A stretch of 64,000 bases of DNA from Paraburkholderia fungorum (GTDB taxonomy: Bacteria; Pseudomonadota; Gammaproteobacteria; Burkholderiales; Burkholderiaceae). Of the stretch, positions 44,163 through 53,771 are shown piece after piece; within the stretch, counting starts at the first letter, position 1, and every line of letters starts with the position of its first letter. Below the pieces are notes generated by a model. It had not been told where the DNA came from, did no database searches, and worked only from the letters and a program-made list of their open reading frames with translations. The stretch covers positions 2,232,001 through 2,296,000 of the forward strand of contig NZ_FNKP01000002.1 of NCBI RefSeq assembly GCF_900099835.1. Reading direction: 5' to 3'. The position numbers were made by a program, and so were the translations under genes.

Positions 44163-45182
44163 ATGATGATGGACTATGGATATCTGGGTCGCAGCGCCCT
44201 CAAGGTTTCGCCGCTCTGCCTGGGCGCGATGATGTTCGGCGGCGAAACGGATGAAGCCACCTCGCGCCGGATTATCGACAAGGCGTTCGATCAGGGCGTG
44301 AATTTTATCGACACCGCCGACGTGTATCACGCCGGCCGGTCTGAAGAAATCGTCGGACGCGCGATTGCGCAGCGACGCGACGATTGGGTCGTGGCGACCA
44401 AGTTTGGTTATCCGGCTTCCGCTACTGCTCGTCCCAACGAACAGGGACAGTCGCGCAAATGGATTTGCCAGACAGTCGATGCGAGCCTGAAGCGTCTGGG
44501 CACCGACTACATCGACGTACTTTATTTTCACCGCTCGCTGAACGATGCGCCTCTCGAAGAGGGATTGCGCGCGATTAGCGACCTGATTCGCCAGGGCAAG
44601 GTGCGTTACTTCGGATTGTCCAATTTCCGCGCGTGGCGTATTGCGGAAGTCGTGCGTCTCGCCGATCAGCTCGGCATTGATCGCCCTGTTGCACTCGAAC
44701 CGGTGTACAACATGGTCGACCGCACGGCCGAGGTCGAGCTGATGCCTGCTGCGGGACACTACGGCATTGGCGTCGTGCCCTACAGCCCGCTCGCGCGCGG
44801 GGTGCTGACCGGCAAATACGCGCCCGACGGCGCGCCGCCTGCCGATTCGCGCGCGGGTCGCGGTGACAAGCGTATTCAGCAGACGGAGTGGCGTCCCGAA
44901 TCGCTCGCTATTGCGCAGAAAGTCGCGGCACACGCTGCTGAACGCGGAACGACTTCGATCGCGTTCGCTATTGCCTGGGTGTTGAAGAACAAGCTTGTGA
45001 GTTCCGCTATTGCCGGTCCGCGCACGGAAGCGCATTGGGACAGCTATATGGATGCACTGACACTGCAACTCGGTCCTGACGATGAGAAGTTTGTGGACAG
45101 TCTGGTGCCTCCGGGTCATGCGTCGACGCCGGGATATACGGATCCCAACTATCCGGTTGAAGGCCGACAAGTGACGGGTTGA
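44163..45182 (+). CDS. Aldo-keto reductase
   Basis: 339 residues. DTADVYH (catalytic Asp/Tyr), the Lys in WVVATKFGYP and the later FHRSLNDAPLEE match the AKR fold. It reduces carbonyls with NADPH. Three ATG codons are in tandem (44163, 44166, 44169) with GGAG four bases before the first. Placed after the LysR gene and probably under it. Confidence 0.83.
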   Translation: MMMDYGYLGRSALKVSPLCLGAMMFGGETDEATSRRIIDKAFDQGVNFIDTADVYHAGRSEEIVGRAIAQRRDDWVVATKFGYPASATARPNEQGQSRKWICQTVDASLKRLGTDYIDVLYFHRSLNDAPLEEGLRAISDLIRQGKVRYFGLSNFRAWRIAEVVRLADQLGIDRPVALEPVYNMVDRTAEVELMPAAGHYGIGVVPYSPLARGVLTGKYAPDGAPPADSRAGRGDKRIQQTEWRPESLAIAQKVAAHAAERGTTSIAFAIAWVLKNKLVSSAIAGPRTEAHWDSYMDALTLQLGPDDEKFVDSLVPPGHASTPGYTDPNYPVEGRQVTG

Positions 45183-45459
45183 TCTGCTGGTTTGCGCAAA
45201 CCGTAGCAGCCTGGTACAGCAAAGATGTGATTGTGCGTTGCTGCTACGAGGACTTAATGCGTGGCTTTTTTTGGCAATTCATACTTGAAATCATCGAATA
45301 ACTCGATGTACCAAGGAATTTGTTACCGCATTAATCCAGGTCGTGTATTGCACAATTGAATCAATGCAATTAGCGACGGAAAAATCGTGCCTGCACCGCT
45401 GTATGGGTATACAGTCCAAGCATGGATCGCACCCGGTGGTCCTCATTTCTGGAGACATC

Positions 45460-45651
45460 ATGCGACCATCGACTAAAGGTATTGCACATACGGCGGATAA
45501 AGTGAGCGAGTTTGCTCTGTCGCGACAGGCCCAGGCGCAAGCGCTCGACAAGGCCGACCGCGCAAGAGCAGAACAACGAAGCGCCAACGATGCGCGTATC
45601 GATTCCAATGCGAGCAAATGGCGCTATGCGGTAGCAGAAGAGAAGGCTTGA
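45460..45651 (+). CDS. Small charged protein
   Basis: 63 residues from ATG 45460, with GGAG at 6 bases. The start is chosen over a longer 102-residue reading because of this site. It is helix-rich with Ala, Arg and Gln (SRQAQAQALDKADRARAEQ). No family recognised. Confidence 0.5.
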   Translation: MRPSTKGIAHTADKVSEFALSRQAQAQALDKADRARAEQRSANDARIDSNASKWRYAVAEEKA

Positions 45652-45766
45652 TGTTGCGAAGCCGAAGCTCATGTCCTGAATGATGTGGGCACCTCTTCGG
45701 TTCGCCGGTAAATAACATCGCACCATTGAACCCTGTCGACAGCGGCTCTACACGTGCCGATTCGCC

Positions 45767-46162
45767 TTAACGCTGCGGATCGTGGCAGCAAACGCAAATC
45801 TTGTTTCCTTCCGGATCGCGGAAATACGCGCCATAGTAATCGGGGTGGTACTCGGTTCGTAGACCGGGTGCCCCTTCACAAGCACCCTCGTTATCCAGCG
45901 CGCTAGCGTATGTGCGGTCCACCGTTCGTCGATCGGGCGCGAGCAACGCCACCATTTGCCCGTTTCCATGTTCTGCCGCATTGCAGTCGTGTGGCCTGCC
46001 AATCAGAAACAGTGGGCGAGTTGCCCCATCGGCCACCCAGCCTGCCCATGGTCTACCGGGCTCGCAGAACTTCAGCTTGTGCCCGAGCGAATTCATGATG
46101 CTCGAATAGAATTTGAAGGCACGATCAAAATCGTTCACGCCGATAAAAACATGTGAAATCAT
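45767..46162 (-). CDS. VOC-superfamily protein
   Basis: 131 residues: HVFIGVNDFDRAFKFYSSIM at the start and YYGAYFRDPEGNKICVCCH at the end form the paired beta-alpha-beta modules of vicinal oxygen chelate proteins (glyoxalase/bleomycin resistance group). Metal ligands His 4 and Glu near 120 are suggested. Substrate unknown. Confidence 0.8.
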   Translation of the reverse strand: MISHVFIGVNDFDRAFKFYSSIMNSLGHKLKFCEPGRPWAGWVADGATRPLFLIGRPHDCNAAEHGNGQMVALLAPDRRTVDRTYASALDNEGACEGAPGLRTEYHPDYYGAYFRDPEGNKICVCCHDPQR

Positions 46163-46262
46163 CGTGTACGTCTCCAGAGCAGGCAGTGATGTTGATCCAC
46201 ATTACCACGGCGGAACTGGAGTCGACTTCCATCATCGTTCCTGCGCTCCGCGCGCTATTCCC

Positions 46263-47696
46263 TCACTGACCTGTCGATGCCGTGGCCACCGTTTCCGCCG
46301 CATCCCACCCGCCTCCGAGCGACCGATACAAAGCAACCGCCGCAAGTGCGTGTTCGCGCTTCGCCTGGTTTAGCGACTCCGAGTCACGCAAAAACGCCTC
46401 CTGTGCAGCGAGAACATCGAGGAAACTGGATGCACCATTCTTGTATAGTTCCGTCGACAACTTCAGCGCATGATTCGATGCATCCAATGCGCCACCCAGC
46501 CGTTGCACCTGAACTCCACCACTCACCAGATCGCTACGGTTGTCCTCGATTTCCTTTAGCGCCTGCAACATCGTCTGTTGCAAACCGAGTTGCGATTCGC
46601 GCATGCGACTCTCGCTTGCGTCGATGTTAGCGGTAATTCGACCGGCGTTGAAAATCGGACTCGCTGCATTCAATGCGGCGCTAAAGAGATTGTCGGTCAG
46701 CGTCGGCATGCCGAGATACGACGAAGCAAGCAGGCCGTCCACGAGATTGATCTTGAACTGCGGATAGCGCTGCGCTTTCGAAACCCCCACTTCCGCCGCA
46801 CGCTGTTCGACCGTCGCATATGCGGTGCGCACATCGGGGCGCTGCAATAGCGCGTCGGACGGCAGCACCTGAGGCGCGCTCTGCGCGGGCACGGGAATAT
46901 CGCGGGCATTGGCGAGCAGCAAACTGTCGATGCTCTCGGGCGTACGCCCCGAATACACCGCAATCAAACTCAATTGATGTTGCACGGCAGACTGAATCCG
47001 CGGAATCTGCGATTGCAAATCTTCGAGTTGATTCTGCGCACGCGCGACGTCGAGTTGCGTCGACAGTCCGTAGTGCAGCCGCTCCTGCGTGAGCTTCAGC
47101 GCGCGAGCGCGAATCTGCTCGTTGTCGCTGAGAATCTGCAATTGCGATTGCGCCCAGCGCAGATCGATATAAGCTGCTGCGGTGTTGGCCGCGAGAGCAA
47201 GCCTCACCTGATTCAACCCGGCCTGACGTCCCGACACTTGCGCCTGAGCCGCGAGAACCGCGAGACGTTCGCCGCCGAACACATCAGGCGTCCAGCTCGC
47301 CGTCAGTCCAATACCCGCCTGACGCACATAGCCGAGCGGTGGCGGCGTGTTCTGCCGTGTGTTCGACGCGGTGGCGTTCGCATTCAATTCGGGCAGCAAT
47401 GCCGAGCGATTCTGCGTGACCAGATCCTGTGCCTGCTTCACGCGCTCCACTGCCGCTTGCACATCGAGATTACCCGTCAATACCGACTCGACCAGTTGAT
47501 GCATCACGGGGTCGCCGAATTGCTCCCACCATGTATTGGCATTCACACTGTCTTGCGGCGCATCGACACTCCACGCGGCCGGCGCGATGGTCTTCACGGT
47601 TTGCGGCAAATCCGCGTGCGTTGCCGGTTGCACCGCGCACGCAGCGAGCGTCAACAATGCAGCGCTCGCCAGTACTTTCATCAGAATGGGCTTCAT
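46263..47696 (-). CDS. Outer-membrane efflux lipoprotein (OprM/NodT family)
   Basis: 477 residues. Signal peptide with lipobox LAAC (lipid-modified Cys 20), then the two long coiled-coil and beta-strand repeats of TolC-type outer membrane factors (for example SRMRESQLGLQQTMLQALKEIEDN). It is the outer-membrane duct for the EmrA/EmrB-type pump encoded upstream; 10 bases separate it from the MFS gene. Confidence 0.88.
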   Translation of the reverse strand: MKPILMKVLASAALLTLAACAVQPATHADLPQTVKTIAPAAWSVDAPQDSVNANTWWEQFGDPVMHQLVESVLTGNLDVQAAVERVKQAQDLVTQNRSALLPELNANATASNTRQNTPPPLGYVRQAGIGLTASWTPDVFGGERLAVLAAQAQVSGRQAGLNQVRLALAANTAAAYIDLRWAQSQLQILSDNEQIRARALKLTQERLHYGLSTQLDVARAQNQLEDLQSQIPRIQSAVQHQLSLIAVYSGRTPESIDSLLLANARDIPVPAQSAPQVLPSDALLQRPDVRTAYATVEQRAAEVGVSKAQRYPQFKINLVDGLLASSYLGMPTLTDNLFSAALNAASPIFNAGRITANIDASESRMRESQLGLQQTMLQALKEIEDNRSDLVSGGVQVQRLGGALDASNHALKLSTELYKNGASSFLDVLAAQEAFLRDSESLNQAKREHALAAVALYRSLGGGWDAAETVATASTGQ

Positions 47697-47706
47697 GTCG
47701 ATTTCC

Positions 47707-49293
47707 TCAGTGAGCTTCCGGCGGCGGCGCGGTATTGCCGAATGGGCGAGAGAACAGCACGCTCAACAAACCCACCACGAAACAAAGTGCTACGGCGAGA
47801 AACGCGTCGGAGAAAGTGAGCACGAGTGCTTCGCGCATCAGTACCGAATGCAATTCGCCGAGTCCCGCGTTGGCCGCATTCAACACGTTTCCGCCAACCG
47901 ATGCGAGATAGTCGGCCTGCTTCTGCAAGATGGATTCGACTACGGGGCGTCCCGCGTTCAGATGTTCATCGAGACGTTCATAGTGAAAGTTCAGGCGATC
48001 GTTGAGCATCGTGCTACTCACTGCAATGCCAATCGCGCCGCCCAGATTACGCATCAGATTGAAGAGACCGCTCGCGGAGCGCAGCCTCGACGGCGGCAAT
48101 GCGCCGAGCGCCATCGTCACAATCGGCGGAATACAGAATTGCTGGCCGATACCGCGCAATGCTTGCGGGATCAGCAACTGTTGCCAGCCCCAGTCACTCG
48201 TCAACGGTACATACAGGTAGCAGCCGATGCCGAACAGCGCGAGTCCGAACACCATCAGCAGGCGCATATCGACAAAGCGCGCCAGCATCGAATAAGCTCC
48301 CAACGCCAGCAACTGAAAACAGCCGACCGATAACAACGCGAGGCCAATCTGCAACGAATCGAAGCCACGTACCCGCGCTAAAAACACCGGCGTCAGAAAC
48401 ACCGTGCAGAAAATTCCAATGCCAGTAATGAACGACAGCAAACTGCCAATGCCAAAATTGCGGACCGCGAGTGCGCGCAAATCGACAATCGGCTCTTTAG
48501 CGGTGAACGCATGCACGAGAAAAAGAAAGCCGCATATCGCCGACACCCACGCACAGAAAACGATCACGTCGTCGCCGAACCAGTTCTTGCGCGGCCCTTC
48601 TTCGAGCACGTATTCCAGGCAACCGAGAAAGCCCGACATCAGCAGAATGCCGAGATAGTCGCCTCTTTTCAGCAGTGAAAGATCGACCCTGTCGATGTGG
48701 ACATACTTCGGCACCAGTACCGTGACGGCAATACCCGGCAGCAGGTTCAGATAGAAAAGCCAATGCCACGACCATTGCGACGTAATCCATCCACCGATCA
48801 CAGGCCCGATAGTCGGCGCGAGCGACGCCAGTGCGCCGATCGTGGTCGACGCAATCAGACGCTGTTTGCCGGGGAAAAGAACGAACGCTGTCGTGAACAC
48901 GGTAGGAATCATCGCGGCGCCGAGCGCGCCTTGCAAACCGCGAAACAGGATCATCGAATTGATGTCCCACGCGAGGCCGCACAACATGCTGGTAATCGTG
49001 AAACCGAGTGCGGAAAACGTAAATAACCAGCGCGTCGAGAACACACGGGTGAGCCACCCGGACATCGGAATCACGATGATTTCCGCGATCAGATACGACG
49101 TCTGCACCCACGAGAGTTCATCCTGACTCGCGGACAAACCGCCGCCAATATCTCTGAGCGATGACGCGACGATCTGGATATCGAGTGTCGCCATGAAAAA
49201 GCCGACGCACATCAGCGCAAACGCCAGTACTTTGGTGCGCGTCGGTTGGTCGGCGGGATTGTCGAGAACCTGAGTCATGATCGTGTTATCCAT
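47707..49293 (-). CDS. DHA2 (EmrB-type) MFS drug exporter
   Basis: 528 residues from ATG 49293, 14 membrane helices. Motifs such as SWVQTSYLIAEIIVIPMSGWL and GALASLAPTIGPVIGGW are those of DHA2 proton:drug antiporters. The start overlaps the membrane-fusion gene's stop. It exports hydrophobic compounds through the EmrA and outer-membrane partners. Confidence 0.9.
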   Translation of the reverse strand: MDNTIMTQVLDNPADQPTRTKVLAFALMCVGFFMATLDIQIVASSLRDIGGGLSASQDELSWVQTSYLIAEIIVIPMSGWLTRVFSTRWLFTFSALGFTITSMLCGLAWDINSMILFRGLQGALGAAMIPTVFTTAFVLFPGKQRLIASTTIGALASLAPTIGPVIGGWITSQWSWHWLFYLNLLPGIAVTVLVPKYVHIDRVDLSLLKRGDYLGILLMSGFLGCLEYVLEEGPRKNWFGDDVIVFCAWVSAICGFLFLVHAFTAKEPIVDLRALAVRNFGIGSLLSFITGIGIFCTVFLTPVFLARVRGFDSLQIGLALLSVGCFQLLALGAYSMLARFVDMRLLMVFGLALFGIGCYLYVPLTSDWGWQQLLIPQALRGIGQQFCIPPIVTMALGALPPSRLRSASGLFNLMRNLGGAIGIAVSSTMLNDRLNFHYERLDEHLNAGRPVVESILQKQADYLASVGGNVLNAANAGLGELHSVLMREALVLTFSDAFLAVALCFVVGLLSVLFSRPFGNTAPPPEAH

Positions 49294-50395
49294 GAGCGGG
49301 GGCATTGCTGGAATCGCCGGCACCGAGGTGGACTTTCACCGTGGCCGAGAGGCCGGGCCGCAACACGCCTTGCATGTCTTTCGGAACATCGAGACGCACT
49401 CGCACCGGCACGCGCTGCACGATCTTCGTGAAGTTGCCGGTGGCGTTTTCGGCGGGCAGCACGCTGAAAGTTGCACCGGTCGCGGGAGCCAGGCTTTCGA
49501 CCACGCCGTGAATCCGCTTGCTCGATGCATCGAGATCTACATCAACCCCATCACCGACACGCATTTTCTTCAACTGGTCTTCCTTGAAGTTCGCGTCGAT
49601 CCACAACCCGCTCGACGGAACCACCGTGAGCAGCGAAACGCCCGTATTCGCCAGCAGGCCCACGCGCGCGGTGCGATTGCCTACATAACCATCGATTGGG
49701 GAGCGGATCGTGGTGTACTCGACATTCAGCGCTGCAACGCGCTGAGCGGCCTGCGCGGTGGCGATGCGCGCCTCGGCGTCGCCGATCTGCGCATCGAGCA
49801 CCGCGATCTGCCGCTGCGCTGCGATCAATGCCGCGCTGCTGCGATCCACGGCGGCGTGCGCCTTGGTCAGATCGGCGTCGGCCCGCTCGACCACCTGGCT
49901 CGATACCGCGTCGTCTTTCACGAGTTCGCGATAACGCGTCTGATCGGCGGCGCTGCGGGTCAATTCCGCGCCCGACGCGCGAACCTCGGCGGCCTGTTCG
50001 TTGATCGTCGCAAGCTGCAGCGATTTCTTCGCCTGCAACTCGGTGACGGCCGCCTGCGCGCTCTGAACTTCCGCGCTGGCTTGTGCGAGGCGGGCATCGT
50101 AATCGCGTGCATCGAGCCGGATCAGCACCTGGTTCGCGTGCACGAACTGGTTGTCCTGCACCAGCACGTCCGTGACGAAACCGTTCACCTTCGGTGCCAT
50201 CACGGTGACGTCGCCCCCTACGTACGCATCGTCGGTGGTTTCGACGAAGCGGCCGACGAAGAACCAGTACGACACGGCCAGCGCCAGCGCGATCAGGACC
50301 GTGATGACCGAGAGCAGCATCCACGGAATGCGTCTTGCCTGTCTGGCGGTCTGAGCCGCGTTGGGCGGCGCGATAGTCGAAGGTGTAGTGGACAT
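49286..50395 (-). CDS. EmrA/HlyD-type membrane fusion protein
   Basis: 369 residues, one N-terminal membrane helix (residues 23-45) and then a biotinyl-lipoyl domain (VETTDDAYVGGDVTVMAPKVNG), a coiled-coil hairpin (100-200) and beta barrel (250-360). It joins the inner and outer membrane components of the tripartite pump. Confidence 0.9.
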   Translation of the reverse strand: MSTTPSTIAPPNAAQTARQARRIPWMLLSVITVLIALALAVSYWFFVGRFVETTDDAYVGGDVTVMAPKVNGFVTDVLVQDNQFVHANQVLIRLDARDYDARLAQASAEVQSAQAAVTELQAKKSLQLATINEQAAEVRASGAELTRSAADQTRYRELVKDDAVSSQVVERADADLTKAHAAVDRSSAALIAAQRQIAVLDAQIGDAEARIATAQAAQRVAALNVEYTTIRSPIDGYVGNRTARVGLLANTGVSLLTVVPSSGLWIDANFKEDQLKKMRVGDGVDVDLDASSKRIHGVVESLAPATGATFSVLPAENATGNFTKIVQRVPVRVRLDVPKDMQGVLRPGLSATVKVHLGAGDSSNAPAHG

Positions 50396-50405
50396 GATGT
50401 CGATA

Positions 50406-50418
50406 TGTGCGTATGCAC
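50406..50418. promoter_or_regulatory. MarR operator copy 1 (GTGCGTATGCAC)
   Basis: TGTGCGTATGCAC lies 11-22 bases upstream of the emrA-type start (50395). The 12-base core is palindromic apart from the centre. It recurs at 50923 and 51421. Confidence 0.7.
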
Positions 50419-50477
50419 TCGGTGCGTTGAAAAAAACGGCGCAATGCGCCGGCCTTCTTTAACTCTTCATTCGTGCT

Positions 50478-50900
50478 TCAAACTGAATCGCGCGTGATCG
50501 CGAACAATTCCCCGCGCAACGCCGCCGCGCGCTGCTCGCCGAAGCGGTTTTCAAACTCGGCTTGCGCGGCATACCAATGCGTGCGCCCCGCTTTCAGGCG
50601 CTCCTCGCCTGCCGCCGTGAGCACGATTGAAAGCGTACGTCCGTCTGCGCCGAGGGTCTCGCCCGAGATCAGGCCATTGCGGCGCAGCGGCTGAATCGTG
50701 CGGACCAGCGTGGTGCGTTGCATCCGCATCGCTTCGGCCATTTGCTTCATCGTCATCGGACCTGTGCGTTTCAGGCGGCCTAGCAACGAAAACTGCGTGA
50801 TGGTCAGCCCAACATTCGCCAGATGCCGGTCGTAAAGCTGCGAGACGTAACGCGCGGCCTGACGTATCGCAAAGCAGTCGTCGTCGAATAGACCTTCCAT
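50478..50900 (-). CDS. MarR-family regulator (second of the pair)
   Basis: 140 residues from ATG 50900 (MEGLFDDDCFAIRQ), with a winged helix-turn-helix region (MTMKQMAEAMRMQRTTLVRTIQPLRRNGL). It is probably a repressor of the pump operon directly downstream. A copy of the 12-base operator lies 22 bases upstream of the start. Confidence 0.87.
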   Translation of the reverse strand: MEGLFDDDCFAIRQAARYVSQLYDRHLANVGLTITQFSLLGRLKRTGPMTMKQMAEAMRMQRTTLVRTIQPLRRNGLISGETLGADGRTLSIVLTAAGEERLKAGRTHWYAAQAEFENRFGEQRAAALRGELFAITRDSV

Positions 50901-50922
50901 TGCCGTGCTTCCCGGTTCATGA

Positions 50923-50934
50923 GTGCGTATGCAC
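50923..50934. promoter_or_regulatory. MarR operator copy 2 (GTGCGTATGCAC)
   Basis: Identical to copy 1 in all 12 bases and in the same orientation, in the region before the second MarR gene. Confidence 0.7.
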
Positions 50935-50981
50935 ATAACAGCGCGAAATAAAGCCCGCCGGAACGGGCATATACGTGCCGA

Positions 50982-51404
50982 CTAACCTGTGATGCTGAAC
51001 AACTCAGCGCGCAGTGTTTTAGCGCGCCCCTGTCCGAACTTCTGCTCAAACTCGTCCTGCGCCGCGCGCCATGCAATCGCGGCCTGATCGAAGGTCGCTT
51101 CGCCTTTCTCCGTGAGACTGAACAGAAACGTACGACCGTCATGTTCCGCCGATTCAGTCGACACCAGGCCATCGCGCTGCAACGGTTTCATTGCGCGGAC
51201 CAGCGTGGTGCGTTCCATCACCATCGCGTCGGCGAGATCCACCATGGCGAGGTTCGGCGTGCGCGCGAGCTTGGCGAGAATCGTGAACTGCGCAGCCGTC
51301 AGCCCGACCACGCCGAGATGGCGCTCGTAGATTTGCGTGACGTGCCGCGCCGCCTGGCGCAGCGCGAAACAGTTGCATTCGTCGTAAGAGATGGGACGTG
51401 TCAT
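50982..51404 (-). CDS. MarR-family regulator (first of the pair)
   Basis: 140 residues from ATG 51404 (MTRPISYDECNCFALRQ), with winged helix region (LDALADAMVMERTTLVRAMKPLQRDGL-like). It is close to the following regulator in layout (both start with D/N-C-F-A-x-R-Q-A-A-R), so the two are a tandem duplication. Both read toward the pump genes. Confidence 0.85.
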   Translation of the reverse strand: MTRPISYDECNCFALRQAARHVTQIYERHLGVVGLTAAQFTILAKLARTPNLAMVDLADAMVMERTTLVRAMKPLQRDGLVSTESAEHDGRTFLFSLTEKGEATFDQAAIAWRAAQDEFEQKFGQGRAKTLRAELFSITG

Positions 51405-51420
51405 GAAAAGCAGTGTATGT

Positions 51421-51432
51421 GTGCATACGCAC
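51421..51432. promoter_or_regulatory. MarR operator copy 3 (inverted, GTGCATACGCAC)
   Basis: GTGCATACGCAC, the exact reverse complement of the other copies, is 17 bases upstream of the first MarR start. It lies in the promoter region of the whole regulator-pump unit. Confidence 0.7.
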
Positions 51433-51673
51433 AGAGTCAAGTTTCTTTTGAATCTCGACGCTGACTGCTGACCTGCGAACCCACGGCCTACCCGCGCATC
51501 AAAAACGGCTCTTCATACATACGTCCGTTTGAAATTTCGCCGCAAGCCGCACCGCGCGTAGCGACAACGCACGCCCGGAGTTTGGATTAACGCCACTATA
51601 TACAATTGCTCAGTAGCGGCTTAATGTTCAGCCCGCCAACATTAAAAATTAAAAACAGATCAAGGAGACGTTA

Positions 51674-51784
51674 ATGTCATCCCACGCCGCATCATCGAGG
51701 ACCGCAATCCAGGTGGCATATGCCGATGCGGATTTCCGTATTAATACCGCTTCAACCGCATTGATCCCCCACTGGTTTACCTGA
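51674..51784 (+). CDS. Possible small leader or degraded frame
   Basis: 36 residues (ATG at 51674) with a clear AAGGAG site upstream. It could be a small peptide, a leader for the DUF2957-type gene or a decayed gene. No similarity is recognised. Confidence 0.3.
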   Translation: MSSHAASSRTAIQVAYADADFRINTASTALIPHWFT

Positions 51785-52069
51785 GAAAGGCGTAATCACC
51801 GGTATTGCCGGTGGCCATTGGTGCGTAGGGTTCATCACGCCCGCCAGTCATGGCTCCGCGTATTTGAGAACTGCAAACCGTGCCGATCCGGCCAGCACTC
51901 ACGGTAATCGTTTCGCGCGCATTTTCAGCCGATTATCCCGCGACTCGCCCGCCAATCCGCGCACGTCGCCACTTGGGCAATTAGCATTCGCCGAATAACC
52001 AGAAGTATTCGCATGGTTCAGATATTCCATGCGCATTAATAACGAAAGACAGCATCGAGGAGACACACC

Positions 52070-53695
52070 ATGACATTCAGACTGCGGAAAGCGTTATCCG
52101 CTCCAACTGTGCTCAGCGCACTCGCGCTGTCCGTATTGCTAGCAGCTTGCGGCGGCGGCAAACCCGACGATCCGGCCGCTGTCGCGGTCCCGCAATGTTC
52201 GGGCAGCACCTGTCCGGCCCAAGGCCAGCCGCCGAGCACGCCGGCAGTCGCCGCGAAGCTGTGCCCCGACACGCTCGACTACTCGACCACCTATACCGGC
52301 GGCTCGGGCAGCGGCGAATATGTGAAGGTGAAATTCGACTCGACGAAGAAGCAATACCAGATGACCTTCATCGATTCCGCCGTGCCGACCTCGGCGGGAC
52401 AGGTGAACACCACGCGCGCGGGCCTGACGATCACCGGCGACTACGACAACCCCAGCGGCGCGCTCGCATTGCCGACCGCCGAACAGAATCGCTGCGCGAT
52501 CGTGCTGAAAAACGGCGCGACCGCCGACGGCAGCTATAGCGTCACGATCAATCCGCAAGATCCGCCGATGCTGTTCGTCGGCCAGGGGATTCTCGGCGGC
52601 GGCATTCCAGGCGCGACGATCCAGTTCGACGGCATCAGCACACTCGGCTTCCCGATTGGCCTGGTGCCGTCGCGCACCTTCGACTCATATCCGTTCCTCG
52701 GCTTCAGCGAGACCGTCACCGATTTCACGCAGGTTGCCGGCACCTATAACGAAGTCGGCTTCCGGGTGAATCCCGAAGGCTCGACCGTGCAGAGCACGGA
52801 CGGCGGCATCACCATGACCGGCTGGGCGCCGACCGCCATTCAGACCACCGAGACGCTCAACGCTGACGGCACCTGCACGTCGAGTTCATCGCTCTACTCG
52901 TGCTCGCTGACCGGCACGCCGTGGACCTTGCGCACCAATGCCGACGGCACGCCGGACAATGTTTTCATCAGCAATACGCCAGCCACTTCGCCGACCCTCG
53001 GCTACCCGGCAGTCGGCGTGGGCACCGAGCAGGTGCTGTTCGCGCAGAGCCTTGCGCACGGCATCATGATTGTCGGCAAAGTGAACAACCAGCTTGTGCC
53101 GGTGATGATCCGCGTCGGTTACGCGCACACCGATGCCGGTACCGATATCGCCAGCATCTTCAACAACGCGCTCGACGATCAACTCGGCATATCGCTGCTG
53201 GCACCCGCGACCACGGTCGATCAGACCACGCTGACGGGCGGCTATATCGGCGCGAATAGTGCGTCGGCGTGCGGCGCGGTGACCACGATCGGCCAGAATC
53301 CGTCGACCATTTACGACAACGGTACCTACGTCTATGCGGCGACGGGTTCGTGCAGCGACGGCAGCGCGTCGTTCAATGCGGGCGTGAACTACGGCGCCAC
53401 GTTGTTCCAGAATCCGACGGCGGCGTTGCTGAATCCGTTCACGTCATCGGTATCGAGCAATCTCGCGCTCGATTACACGCAGACGCAACCGGGCTTCATC
53501 AACGTGACCGCGAACAAAGACCTGATGTCCGGCAGCACGTCCATCTTCAAGGCGGGCGATACCGGCGTGATGGTCAAGGTCGGTCCGGTGTACGGGCTGC
53601 TGATGAACGGCATCAACCCAACGTACCTGACCAACGACCCGAGCAACGTCTACCACGTCAACCCGTTCCTCGCGATCGGCGCGTTTGTCGAGTAA
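52070..53695 (+). CDS. DUF2957-type lipoprotein
   Basis: 541 residues. A signal peptide with lipobox LAAC (lipid Cys at 27) leads to a Gly/Ser-rich linker and a long beta-rich region. The overall layout matches the DUF2957 proteins common in Burkholderia. Function unknown. Many Ser, Thr, Gly and Asn residues and few charges suit an outer-membrane-anchored surface protein. A DUF3443-type gene is at the right edge of this window; in other genomes the two families are often close together. Confidence 0.75.
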   Translation: MTFRLRKALSAPTVLSALALSVLLAACGGGKPDDPAAVAVPQCSGSTCPAQGQPPSTPAVAAKLCPDTLDYSTTYTGGSGSGEYVKVKFDSTKKQYQMTFIDSAVPTSAGQVNTTRAGLTITGDYDNPSGALALPTAEQNRCAIVLKNGATADGSYSVTINPQDPPMLFVGQGILGGGIPGATIQFDGISTLGFPIGLVPSRTFDSYPFLGFSETVTDFTQVAGTYNEVGFRVNPEGSTVQSTDGGITMTGWAPTAIQTTETLNADGTCTSSSSLYSCSLTGTPWTLRTNADGTPDNVFISNTPATSPTLGYPAVGVGTEQVLFAQSLAHGIMIVGKVNNQLVPVMIRVGYAHTDAGTDIASIFNNALDDQLGISLLAPATTVDQTTLTGGYIGANSASACGAVTTIGQNPSTIYDNGTYVYAATGSCSDGSASFNAGVNYGATLFQNPTAALLNPFTSSVSSNLALDYTQTQPGFINVTANKDLMSGSTSIFKAGDTGVMVKVGPVYGLLMNGINPTYLTNDPSNVYHVNPFLAIGAFVE

Positions 53696-53718
53696 GTCCG
53701 CATCGGCCTACTCGAAAT

Positions 53719-53757
53719 GAAAACGGCTCGTCGGGATAAACCGGCGAGCCGTTTTTT
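53719..53757. terminator. Bidirectional terminator between converging genes
   Basis: AAACGGCTCG(T)CGG and CCGGCGAGCCGTTT pair around ATAAA, with an A-run before and T-run after. It ends both the DUF2957-type gene and the transglutaminase gene. Confidence 0.82.
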
Positions 53758-53771
53758 CATTCACGCCAAAC

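Larger units (their letters stand above)
51405..52069. other. Intergenic region with one short leader frame
   Basis: 665 bases between the divergent MarR and DUF2957-type genes. Apart from the small frame at 51674 and the operator at 51421, no gene is seen. It should hold the promoter for both directions. The upstream part of the DUF2957 gene has a GAGGAGA ribosome site just before ATG 52070. Confidence 0.4.
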
